Shown here: in pieces, positions 25,801 through 35,649 of the stretch
How the letters are laid out: every line of letters begins with the position of its first letter
Position numbering within the stretch: position 1 is the first letter of the stretch
Assembly: GCA_003342815.1 (NCBI GenBank)
Contig: PTEX01000024.1
Span: forward strand, 3,919,517 to 3,983,516
Direction of reading: 5' to 3'
Source: Eudromia elegans
Lineage: Eukaryota; Chordata; Aves; Tinamiformes; Tinamidae
Length of the DNA: 64,000 nt
Program-made: the position numbers and the translations under genes
The notes under the pieces: model-generated
What the model was told of the DNA's origin: nothing
Database searches by the model: none
Seen by the model: only the letters and a program-made list of their open reading frames with translations

Positions 25801-28560
25801 AAAACAAATAATTTGTTCCACCTGGATTTAAGCAGGGCAGAATTAAACTCTTTATAATGGTGAAATTAATGTTTGCTGGGAGATAAAAAGTCAGGCATCA
25901 AAAAAGCGTTATCCTACCTCGCCTTGAAGCATTTAATTATAATTAGTGCTAGCTAATACAATGACCACAGAGAAAAAGATGACAGTAAAATGCACCACTG
26001 GCCTAATGACAAAGTGTGCGAGAAAAATGATTAAACTTTACTCAGTTTGGTTGATTAGCATCGTACCATGCCCTACAGTCTACTGCAAAATAAAAAAAAA
26101 CATAAAGCAGCACAGTGACATCTTCAAAGTTCTGAGATTATATAAAAAAATGCTATGAAGAAAGGCAAACTGATAGAAAAGAGTTTAACTGGATGACAGT
26201 TTAGCTAGCTTAAAAAAGGAGAGACAGCCAAGAAAATGAAGTAGTAGTCATATGTGTTGAGTGTTTCCTTATTTTAAGAAATTCTGGGCCAGGTATTTTC
26301 CTTCTACAATTCAAATAGACCTTTTTTTTTAAATGAGAGGTTAAAACAGATTTTGACATTTCGACACTTTCTTGAAACAACTGAAGTAGAAAGGATACGT
26401 GACAGCAGTGCAGCATTACTAGCACTTGTCATCCAAATACGGACAATTAGAAACATTTCCAACTCTTTCTACTCCGTACATTGTCAATGCTCTACACCAA
26501 CTACCCCAGACACGAGGCTCTTGATATCCCTGGTATCTTCACATTGCCAGCTCCAAAACTACCACGTATATTGATTCACACTGCACGGTTTTATGTTGAG
26601 GTTTCTCTTTCTTTCTCCTTCTTCTGAAAAAGACTTGAGAAAACCTAATTGTCCTAATAGAAATTCTGTGAACGAGACTAAACGATACCGCGACCTTTCG
26701 AGTATGGAGTAATTTAAACATAGGATGCCACAATTCTCCCTCTCCTTCTTTTAGACTACATAAGCAATGAAAACAAGCATAATGGACACCCAGGCATAAT
26801 GTAAAATATTGAAAAGGTCAAGTAAAGGAGGCATTAATGTTCAGGTAATAAATCCTGATAAGCAGAGTACAACGGCAAACACGAATCCATTCCTGTAACC
26901 ATAACTGCAGACAAAATATTCAGGGGTAGAGCTTTATCAGCTGTCAAATCCAATACAAAAAGAAAATAATAAATTTTCCAAACTCAATCCCACTGAACGT
27001 ATGCGCTCTCACAGCCTCATGGAAACGTTTATGGAAACGAAGATCTTTTACATGCTCTTTGTAATATCTCACAACAAACATACAGGCTGATCAGAGATAC
27101 GTGCCCAATGCCTTTCGGCAGGTTGTTAAGCCTTCTTCCCTAACACGTGCATAGAATCGAAGACCCAATTATATCCACGGAAAAACTGTCCCAATTCCTG
27201 TGGAACAGCCTTTCTTCCCATATTAAAAGTAGAGCACTTTTTAAAATAAATAAATTAATCCTCATCTTGCAAAAGCAAAGGCTGTGACGTGATGTTACTA
27301 ATAGGTATGGGGAAAAAAAAGATAAAGGAAGTTTAAGCGTTCTGTTACCACTAAAGTATCCTCTATTATGAAGGCAAAATATTTTACTAGAAAAACATTT
27401 TTGAATCCTTCATTTATTTCATCCCCATTAAAAGCAGGAGTCAGTATGACCTGCAGCAGGGGAAGTCAGAGGCGCTAACCTGACAGACGTGCAGCCACTT
27501 GCTGCAGTTCTGCCTGCTCATAAAAACCCTCCCATTACTGCTGATAACCATCATCTTTTTCCACTGCTTGCAGAAAGCTAACTTGCTTTATATGTGGCAG
27601 CACAACAGGTAAAACTCACGACATGGAAAAGACAGTGCCAAAAAGTTCAGCCAACCTGAATTCCCTAGCAAAGACAAAGTTTGCAACACAGCTACACAAA
27701 GCTCACATGCAACCAGAAAAATAGTCCTTGTTTGGGGGGAAGAAAAACCCTATCAGTTCTGCAGTGCACAGGATTCTTGTCTCTGAATGTGTTGTATTTA
27801 TGTAACATAAAACAAGTCATACTGTTATCACATATTTCATTTGGTGTTCGACTGATTGATGCTCTGTAATAAAACATTTAACAACATACAAATATTTCTG
27901 GTGCTTTAATTGAAAGCAACTGTTGTGTATTCTTGTAAAAAGTACATGCCAGCTGTAAACCTATTTGGAGAGCTAAATCCTACTGATAAATTACCATGCA
28001 AGGTGTGTGTGTGGCAGATGGTTATCTGAAAGCCTTGCAACAAGTCAGCTAACCAGCCTGGCAGCTACTTAAAGCTCCTCACAATACAGGTGGCAAAATC
28101 TCCCCATTTAGTAATTTGCTCTGGCAGCCTTTTCCCCTCCCAACAAAGCTCCCTTCGCACCCAATAACCTACTTGTGAAATAAAGCTGCCGACCTGGAAA
28201 AATAGATGGGCTTCTTATTCAAGCAGTGGAGCAGGCCACGTGTGCCTAAGGTGAGAAAAGCTGGAACCAGACAGCAGGCTTCCAATGCTGCTATTTTGAG
28301 AAGCACAGACAGAAATATATTAACTTTTAACAAGTCACAGTATAAAATGCAGTAGAAGAACAGCAGAACTTAAAAGAAGTCCTACCAACTCTACAACCAC
28401 TTTTTTATGGAACCCAGAATCAAATCAGAAAGGCTGAAGTGGCATTTCACCCCATCCCATCAAAGTTCAAAGGATGCCAGGAAATGATGTGATTCTCTTA
28501 ATTTGATTTCCTTAATTTGATCTGGTAGGACAGGTAAAGCCAAAGGGATAGGAGCTGCCT
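22900..28560. other. AT-rich stretch with no recognisable gene
   Basis: The frame at 23779-24093 (plus, 105 codons) looks mildly protein-like and has a donor-like GGG|GTAAGC inside at about 23,910, but no domain is recognisable. A TAATTA/ATTA-rich run lies at 24,330-24,405 (TTATAATTAGC). Elsewhere only short overlapping open frames occur. An 11-base two-copy duplication with period 14 (CTTAATTTGAT) lies at 28,497-28,521. Confidence 0.65.
24064..24077 (+). promoter_or_regulatory. CTCF-like motif, plus orientation
   Basis: ACACCAGATGGCAC matches CCASYAGRKGGCRS at 13 of 14 positions; only the first base differs. It points toward the minus-orientation motifs at 38,119 and 51,950. Confidence 0.4.
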
Positions 28561-28574
28561 TAGAATTATATAGT

Positions 28575-28594
28575 AAAAAAAAAAAAAAAAAAAA
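28575..28594 (+). repeat. A20 homopolymer
   Basis: Twenty consecutive A. No element body, AATAAA signal or flanking target-site duplication was recognised. Confidence 0.8.
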
Positions 28595-29023
28595 GATGCA
28601 AAGGGGGCTTCAGGCACTCCCAGTTCTGGGATAAGGAACACAGAAGGTGTCCCCTGCTCTCCAAGTAAACACCTCTTTGAATCATGGAAAGGAGTCTATG
28701 GCAGGGAAAGGTCCACAGAGAGACAGATTATTGGAATTTCTCTGTAAACAACAAACTAACCTTTCAGAGACGTTATGCATCTATCCATGAACCTCTCTTC
28801 AGTTGTTTCTTGTTCTTAGAAATACTGGCAACGATTTTTAATGCTAGAATACGCGTAACCTATCCACATACCCAGCAAACGCTAACACACTCATGCAGCG
28901 ATTCTGTTAAAAAACGAAAAGCAGTAACCACCGTGAGGTGAAGAGCATTCTGAGCAGCAGAACTCGTCTTACAAGCTTCAGGGAAGTTTGACCAAGGGAT
29001 TGCCCTGAAATCTCTGCTATTGC

Positions 29024-29104
29024 CGCACCGCCAAACGACTGTGTGCGTGTGATCCGCGGTGCCTACGCGGGACGCAGCTAGAAGGAGCTTTCAAGCCCGA
29101 CACG
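29024..29104. other. Tight CpG cluster
   Basis: Eleven CpG dinucleotides fall within about 80 bases, including CCGCGG and ACGCGG, in a region where CpG is otherwise scarce. It is too short for a standard CpG island but stands out. It might be an unmethylated regulatory spot, a short exon or a recent insertion. No TATA box or coding frame ties it to a gene. Confidence 0.5.
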
Positions 29105-29109
29105 GCCCT

Positions 29110-31440
29110 CTGCATTTTGAGATCTCCGGGAGCAGAAAACAAATGGGGACTCGCTGCTCTCACAAATTCACAGCGCTTCCACTTTAGAGGCTACACAGAG
29201 ATTTAGGAGCTTTGATTTAGGCCCTGATGCTTGGAGGTACATGCTCATCTTTTTCTTCCTTTTAGCTGAAAGCTTGAAATCTTGTCTTCCTTTACTCAGC
29301 TAATACTTCCTTCAGGGCAGCATGGCTGTCTTGAAAGCAAACAGGTGAATCCTCTGGAGTTATGCGAAAGCAGATAAAGGATCAAGAAAAAAGATGGCAT
29401 CAACAAGCTCAGAAGGAAAAGGACAGATACCAATTATATATGTTTTGTCAGTCACAGCTTGTACCACGCTGGAGAGAAGATTGCGAGTCTAGCTCTTTTA
29501 TTTTAAAATATGCAAGGAGTGAAAGGTAAACAGAGCGGGGCAGGCAGGTATTGATTGCGAGGTAGCACTTCCCTGGATTTTGAGATTACCGGGATGTGCC
29601 TGCACTGCGTGATGGGAGGCTGCAAGCAGAAGGAAGGCAGGAGAACGACAATCTACAAACAATAGGATTAAAGTGCTCGCTGCAGTTAGGACCATAAAAT
29701 ATTTGAATAATCCTTCCAAAGTTGTAATGTAGAAAGAAGTAATTGGATTTCTTAGAGAAAGAGAGTGTCTGAAAATACTATCAGACTCAGAAATGCTATT
29801 AAACATAATGAACACAAATTTCTGGGGGCAGATGGTTATTTATTTGTTTTTAATTTTCTCGGTACAAAACCTATCTAAAAATATAAATAAAAGACTTTGG
29901 ATGACAATCTTTTTTATTTTGTTGCTAACTGCAAGCATAAATGCTATACTTTCCTTAGTCACAGCTAAAATCAAGCAATCACACACAATAAATGCTGCCA
30001 GACCCTACTATGCCAGACTTGCTAGGCATATACTGAGAACCTGTCCCTGTTCCAAGGGGAATAGACCAAAACCAGGAGAAGACACAGCTCAGGTACAAGC
30101 AATGAATTGAATTGAGAGACTTAATCGCGCCCAAGATCAAACTGAGCTCTTCGAGGGCAGCTTGAAGCTTGCATCAACATCTTGCTTTTTGATTGCTATT
30201 AGCAGAATTTCAGCTCACCCCTTGTGAGCCAATTCAATTCATCTGTCTGGGAAATCTACCCTGTAGAAAAGAAGACAACAAGTCTAAGTTGCTCCTGAGC
30301 TAGCGGGAGGATTTGCCAACCACCCAAGCGAGGGCAGGGGTGAGACAGAAACATGGCCAGAAGCACAGGAGGAGAATGAAATAGCAGAGGATAAGGCTGG
30401 CGTTAGATCAGCTTAAGCATTTTATGCAGCCTGAACCTCAGTGCTGAGTACATGGCAGGATCTGCAGGATTAAGAGGCAGACAAAGGTATGCAGAGCAGG
30501 GGAGAAGGAGGCTTTAGAAGAGCACCTGCAGTTCCCTCTTCCTAATTCCAACACATTTTGCTATCCCATACATTCATTAATTTCAATTATGATACACATA
30601 AACACATAATGAAGCCATATGGATCTAGAATTGAAAAAAAAAATTCTTAGTTTTCTTTTTTTTTTTTAAAATTAAGGGATATAAAAACGATGGAGGCAAG
30701 ACTAATGATTTCATATGCTGAAAGACTTCACTGCTAAAGAATGGTTGCAAAGGTGGTTCTGGCCAGCTTTTTCTTTGAAAGAAAAGGCTTGGGAAGGAAG
30801 GGATTGAGAGCACCATTGCCTCCGAGGAAATCACTTGGAGGTTACTAAAAGTAATTTATAATGGGGTAGTGAGAGAAATCACAGCGGTCGCAGCACCTGG
30901 CTACCTTCTCAGACTACTACTGAGCAGTCTAGGGACTGAAAAAAAGGAGGTGATAATACATCACCTCCCCACATCATACATTAATACACAATATATATTT
31001 CTAGTTCAAGGCAGTTTTTTGCTACTAAAAAGATGCATTACGAAAAAAAGAAATCAGTAAAAAACTTATTGAATCAGGTAGTTTTAAGTTATTTCAATCA
31101 AGAAAGGGACTAATTATTCTCTATCACAACTGCTTTATTAATATACTCTTATTAATACAGTGAGAGAAGTTAATGAGCGAAGTTGATGCAATTAATACAA
31201 CGAAGCTGAAGAGAATGTTCTCAAAATTTAATTATTAAACATATCTTAAGAAACTACAAAAAAAGCTGCAGCCAGGAAGAAAAAGATCTGAGGACAGACA
31301 GAGAAATCCTAAGGCAAAGTCCTTGAAAAGGCAACACAGCAGTTCAAGGTGGCAGCAGATTTCAACTCTGACACTTTCCAGCTTGGCTCTTAGTGCTCTA
31401 AGCAGCCAAACTGGGGGCTCTTCATCCCCCTCAGGTTCTG
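29110..31440. other. AT-rich stretch with no recognisable gene
   Basis: Two head-to-head 105-codon open frames (29501-29815 minus and 29793-30107 plus) are the largest here and neither resembles a protein family. A T12 run lies at 30,656-30,667. Confidence 0.65.
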
Positions 31441-31449
31441 AGCAGTTAC

Positions 31450-32075
31450 ACAGAGCCCCCATTCAACTCGATGCACACTGAATGGGGCATCACCTTTTTG
31501 CTCATTTTGCCCAGCACAGCTATTTTAACAGCCCAAATCTCAGGGAACAGATGCTTTAGAAGTCCTCTTGGGGAAGGAGAAAGCAAATTCTGTAGATGGA
31601 TTCCGAGAGGCGGCTGCCTTCTGCCATGCAATGCGCAAAGATCACAGAGAGGGAAGGGAGAGGGTTTTCTTCCTCCAGCAAGAAGGGGAAAATGCTCCGG
31701 ATGGAGGGAAGGGGAAGGCAGCGATGCTCCGTGCAGCAGGGAGCAAGGCGCCCGCCCTGACCCCAGCTCTCCTCTGGCTGCCCTTGGGGATGGCGCAACC
31801 AAGCGCATCGTCCCACTCGAGGGGCACGTAACCTCTCATCTCAGAGCCAAGGGAAAAGCTGCCACAAGAGGACACATCAGGGCTTCACAAACCTCACTCT
31901 GGGTCCTCACCAGTCGAGTGTTAACACGGGAAAGCCGCTTTCTGCTCTCTAGAGATAACAAAATCCTGCAGATTTATGACATCCGTACGGCCCTACACCG
32001 ACCCCTTCCTCTTGTTCAGGAATTTAGGGCATGTTCCTCAACAGATCTCTTTATGAAGCCCAAAGACAAATAAGA
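31450..32075. other. GC-rich block, open in several frames
   Basis: Composition rises sharply here and several frames are open at once: 200 codons on plus (31471-32070) and about 120, 86 and 77 codons on minus. Simultaneous openness on both strands points to base composition, not translation. The plus frame starts with a hydrophobic stretch (ITFLLILPSTAILTA) that mimics a signal peptide, but the rest is low-complexity, rich in Gly, Arg and Ser, with no domain. CpGs are moderately frequent near 31,740-31,830. It could be a non-coding exon, a promoter-like patch or a decayed insertion. Confidence 0.35.
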
Positions 32076-32450
32076 CATAGCAGCCCATCTTGCTATCATG
32101 TTCTTCCTCGAATTGGCACATTGGCTAACATCACAAGGATTATCCTCACTTTCTAATACCTATGATTTTTAAGCAGACATAACAAAAGGCACCCAAAAAT
32201 CTCAAATGGACAAAAATTCTAATACAAACATGTACTTTAGATTCAGAAGTTAGTATTCATTCTTTAGATCCAGAATGTTAGTGTTTTCATTTGGATTGCT
32301 ATAAAATGGACATCAGTCTGAACAAATGAAGAAATTATTCATTTCATATTTTCCACTATATTTTTTACCATCTACTTCAATTCATGGCTTGCAATTAAGG
32401 TAAATTATTTAAGGCCTTCATTACACACAGAATATTGTATTTATCAACAA

Positions 32451-32681
32451 TTTTTTTTTTTTTTTCAGAGCTACAGAGTCACAACCAGGATGGAGATCCA
32501 GCTCTCATGGCTAATAAATTGTCTTCTCATTCTTGAACCTCCATGTTGGAGTGTTACTGAGATCACAACGTTATTGCCTGTCTGCTGTACTCAATTAAAC
32601 AGGGCATTATCAAGTATTTATTTTAAAATTTCTATGAATTCTAATAATTATGTGCAAGGAAACCTTGCTTTTATACTCTTT
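32451..32681 (+). other. Pyrimidine tract and CAG before a 64-codon frame
   Basis: A T15 run (32,451-32,465) ending in CAG makes a strong 3' splice site. Twenty-one bases later an ATG in good context (CCAGGATGG, A at -3 and G at +4) opens 64 codons to a TAA. The N-terminus (MEIQLSWLINCLLILEPP) looks like a signal peptide, but the rest is not recognisable and no good donor follows inside the frame. It could be a terminal exon of an unknown transcript, or chance: long T runs followed by CAG are common in AT-rich DNA. Confidence 0.2.
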
Positions 32682-32695
32682 TAATGTTTTATTAT

Positions 32696-32726
32696 ATTAG
32701 TGTATATTATTTATTAGTGTATATTA
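32696..32726. repeat. Two-copy tandem duplication, period 17
   Basis: The 14-mer ATTAGTGTATATTA occurs at 32,696-32,709 and again at 32,713-32,726. Seen directly. Confidence 0.8.
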
Positions 32727-33427
32727 CCATGCACTATTTTTATGTATTTTATTCCATACACTCTTTAGCAACACGTACTCCAAATACTAGCCAAAGCAGG
32801 CAAAACAGACACTACTGAGATAACTACATCACCCAGTGACACAGCTCAGCAATGCCTGCCGGGCTCAGAGGATTTACCCACATTACAACCCACAACGTGA
32901 TATTAACTTTTGTTAAACCAGTTGCAACAGAATTAAGCTTGCTTAATATCTGCCAGGTCCCTGTTTCGTGTTTGCATTTCATAGCGCCCCGAGACTTCGA
33001 AGGTTCAATCGTGCAGCTGCTAGAATTTTAGCTCAGCAAAACTACTTGCTAAGGAGAACTGGTAATTGAGATGGACAACACAGAAAAAGCTGAGGGAAAA
33101 AACAGCAACCACGGGAGCAATAGAGTGATCTGCAATCATCACATTCCTAACACATCAAACAAGGCTAGACACGCTCCAAGTTAGATGGGGCTCTTCAGGA
33201 TGTCGTTGTCTCCCTCACTGGTGACCTGTTGTAGTGCTTAATCACTCCTACAGTGAAGGATATTTCTCCCAGATCTGGTTAGAAATTGCTTTGAGGCAAA
33301 TTGTGACTGTGGCTCTTCATCCTTTCAGTGCACAGCGCTCTGCTCAGCAAAGGAAAAGCCCTGAGCATTTGTCTTGGGCTGAAGATGGCAACTGCATCCT
33401 CAACCCGCCTTTTCTTTTCTTCCCCAG

Positions 33428-33803
33428 GCTGAACGAGGCCAGCTCTGTCAGGGCAGGCAGAGCACAAGGTCCTCCTTCACCAACCAAGGATCCTCAGACG
33501 GGGCTCACAATTATTTCAGCATCCGGACTAACAAAATAGCAAACAATACAAGTAAGGCAGCCCAAACTGGGAAAATACTGCTCACAACGTGCCTGGTAGT
33601 ACTTCAAGGGGAACATGAACCACTATGTTCATCCGGTAGCAACCATTCAGGGGGAATATTCATCTCTACCATGTCCCATGAGCACAGCACGGGAATCCCA
33701 TCCATGTCCCACCTCGGCACCCCTTCCCCATGCTTTGAAAGCACAAGAAAAATCTGCTCAGGAGAAGGAAAACCTATTGATCTATTCATTTTTAGTATTT
33801 CTT
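33428..33803 (+). other. Open frame after a very strong 3' splice site
   Basis: CTTTTCTTTTCTTCCCCAG|GC ends at 33,427 and is among the best acceptors in the window. The phase-0 frame starting at 33,428 (AERGQLCQGRQS) stays open for about 125 codons to a TAG; a second frame is open to 33,539. The peptide is Ser/Thr/Gly-rich with no domain, and no strong donor lies within the open part. A terminal exon of a non-coding or fast-evolving transcript is possible; a chance acceptor is equally likely. Confidence 0.2.
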
Positions 33804-34043
33804 AGTATTTACTTATTAGGATTATCAGGACTCCTGAGCTAGGTCTGCAAGTTCCGCACATGAAAAATTTCTTAGATATAACTTACATGTATTTTGTCAG
33901 ATATATTTGCTTCAGTTTAGCATATAACTGATATAACTGCTTGAGCAAACAGAAAGCTTTCACACAGATACTTATAAATATAAAACATTTTTACTAAAAT
34001 CTATTGATCTCCTAAAAGCAAGTTTATAGCAAGTATTTTTTTA

Positions 34044-34076
34044 AACAACAACAACAACAACAACAAAAAAAAAAAA
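34044..34076 (+). repeat. (CAA)n followed by an A run
   Basis: About seven AAC/CAA units are followed by about twelve A. Seen directly. Confidence 0.9.
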
Positions 34077-34337
34077 GCATGTGCCCATATAGAAAGAAGG
34101 TGGAAATAAGCAGTTTAAGAACCCATTTCTCTGTGACTTTGGAAGTCTTTTTCCCAAAGAATCAGGCATGCAAAAGAAGTGAATCAGTTATTTATATGTA
34201 TGCAGGAAAAATTGATTTAAAAGAAGGAGAGTTTCTCTTCAAAAAATTCATCCATCAAGTGCATTCTTCTTTTCTTTTCTGACATGCTCCAGGAGCTTTG
34301 CTTATGCTTATTTCCAGAAGAGAAACTTTTCCAGGAG

Positions 34338-34379
34338 AAAAAAAAAAAAAACAAAAACAAAAACAAAAACAAAAAACAA
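34338..34379 (+). repeat. A run followed by (CAAAAA)n
   Basis: Fourteen A and then four to five CAAAAA-type units. Low-complexity sequence, possibly a decayed poly(A) tail. Confidence 0.9.
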
Positions 34380-34779
34380 CTATTTCCCAACAAACGCTTA
34401 AAACTTCCTTTCAAATAATTTCTTATGAATTTTTCAATTAATTCTTTTTATTCACCAGGACAAAGAATGTGAAATGGTTTCCTACAAAATCTTTCTTATG
34501 GAGTATATCTACGTATTTAAAAGCATCTACAGTCTCAGCATCCTGTTTTTCTTAAGGGTGACTTGCATGGGTTAGAGCTGTGAATCAAGATCAAGTTTGC
34601 TTTCATGTCAGCAAGAGACCAAAAAGCAGTTTGCAAAAACTACACAAAGCCACGAAAAATAATAAAAGTCATATTCATAGACATTCTTGTTTAGTGGTAA
34701 ATTAATTTGTTCTAAATATTGTATCCCAAACAAATCAGAAAGATAGAATTTGGAACGTACTAGCGTACACTATAAAATA

Positions 34780-35120
34780 AATTACCATTGTTCTATCACA
34801 CTGAAAATCTGAATGCAATAAAAAACAGCTAATTAACCCATTTATCACAAATACCAAACAGACCAATGGCTTTTGTAATTATCAAGACAACTCAATTTTT
34901 GCTTTAGTCTGCAGGCTCATTTGCCCAACTCAATTAGAAATCATCAAAATTACTTACAATACACTGTCTACCAAAGCATGACAAAATTAAGTCTGCTACA
35001 ACCAATTAATTGAACTTAATAAAGCTTTTAAACTATTTTTGTTTATTAGCATTCCTTTGGGGTTAATGATGTAGTCCTTCTTGGCTAGGAGGAATAATTA
35101 ATATATTTCTTTAAAGAAAA
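34780..35120. other. Probable conserved non-coding element
   Basis: The stretch is unique and rich in ATTA/TAAT cores (GCTAATTAACCC, TGTAATTATC, CTCAATTAG), including the palindrome CAATTAATTG at 35,003-35,012, which resembles a paired-homeodomain dimer site. It also holds a GAACTTAATAAAGC and a GGGGTTAATGATG run. No frame stays open. This texture is typical of deeply conserved developmental enhancers, but conservation itself was not tested. Confidence 0.4.
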
Positions 35121-35252
35121 TTAGATTTGCAGTGTGTTAAGGAAGATCAACAAGTCTTCCTAATGAGTAAAGAATAATTTATTCTTCAATATCAATACAT
35201 TAAAAAATTAATTTGTGTTCTCTACTAAAGCCTTCTGTCTGCATACAGTTGT

Positions 35253-35298
35253 TGTATGTGTGTATGTTGTATAAATACACACATATATATACACATAC
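35253..35298. repeat. GT/AC microsatellite with inverted arms
   Basis: GTATGTGTGTAT at 35,254-35,265 is nearly the reverse complement of ATACACACATAT at 35,276-35,287 (11 of 12 bases), so the repeat could form a hairpin. It lies between two possible conserved elements. Confidence 0.75.
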
Positions 35299-35339
35299 AG
35301 AGTTGTGTTTCAGCTCAGAGGAAAGACCCCACATTACTT

Positions 35340-35645
35340 CTCAGCAAATATGAACTAATTAAAAAACATATTCATAAATGAGTAAATCCCTGTTGCCTTT
35401 TTAATAGAGCAATCTGACCATCATTCTGGGTATTGTTCCATAAAGTTTTATGCCACACTACTTTATTGCAGTTGATTAGCCATAGTCAGAAATAGCTGAT
35501 AAGTTAATTGCTTTAATAACAATGCCAATGCAATTAACATTCAGATATTCAAATGAAGTCATGCCATGTTCATCCAAATGAATTAATGCTCAGAAACTCT
35601 AATGGAATTGCTTCTCTCGTCTGCTTCTTCAATATAAAGGAAGCA
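35340..35645. other. Probable conserved non-coding element
   Basis: Unique sequence with many developmental transcription-factor type cores: GAACTAATTAAA, GTTGATTAGCC, AAGTTAATTGC, GCAATTAACATTC and ATGAATTAATGC. There is no long open frame and no repeat character. With the block at 34,780-35,120 it forms the densest homeodomain-core region of the window. Enhancer function is inferred. Confidence 0.4.
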
Positions 35646-35649
35646 ACAT

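Noticed and set aside
31471..32073. 200-codon frame as a secreted protein
   Set aside because: Several frames on both strands are open in the same GC-rich block and the peptide is low-complexity after the hydrophobic start, so composition explains it.
32995..33020. GGTTCAATC resembling a tRNA B box
   Set aside because: No matching A box, acceptor stem or cloverleaf can be folded around it.
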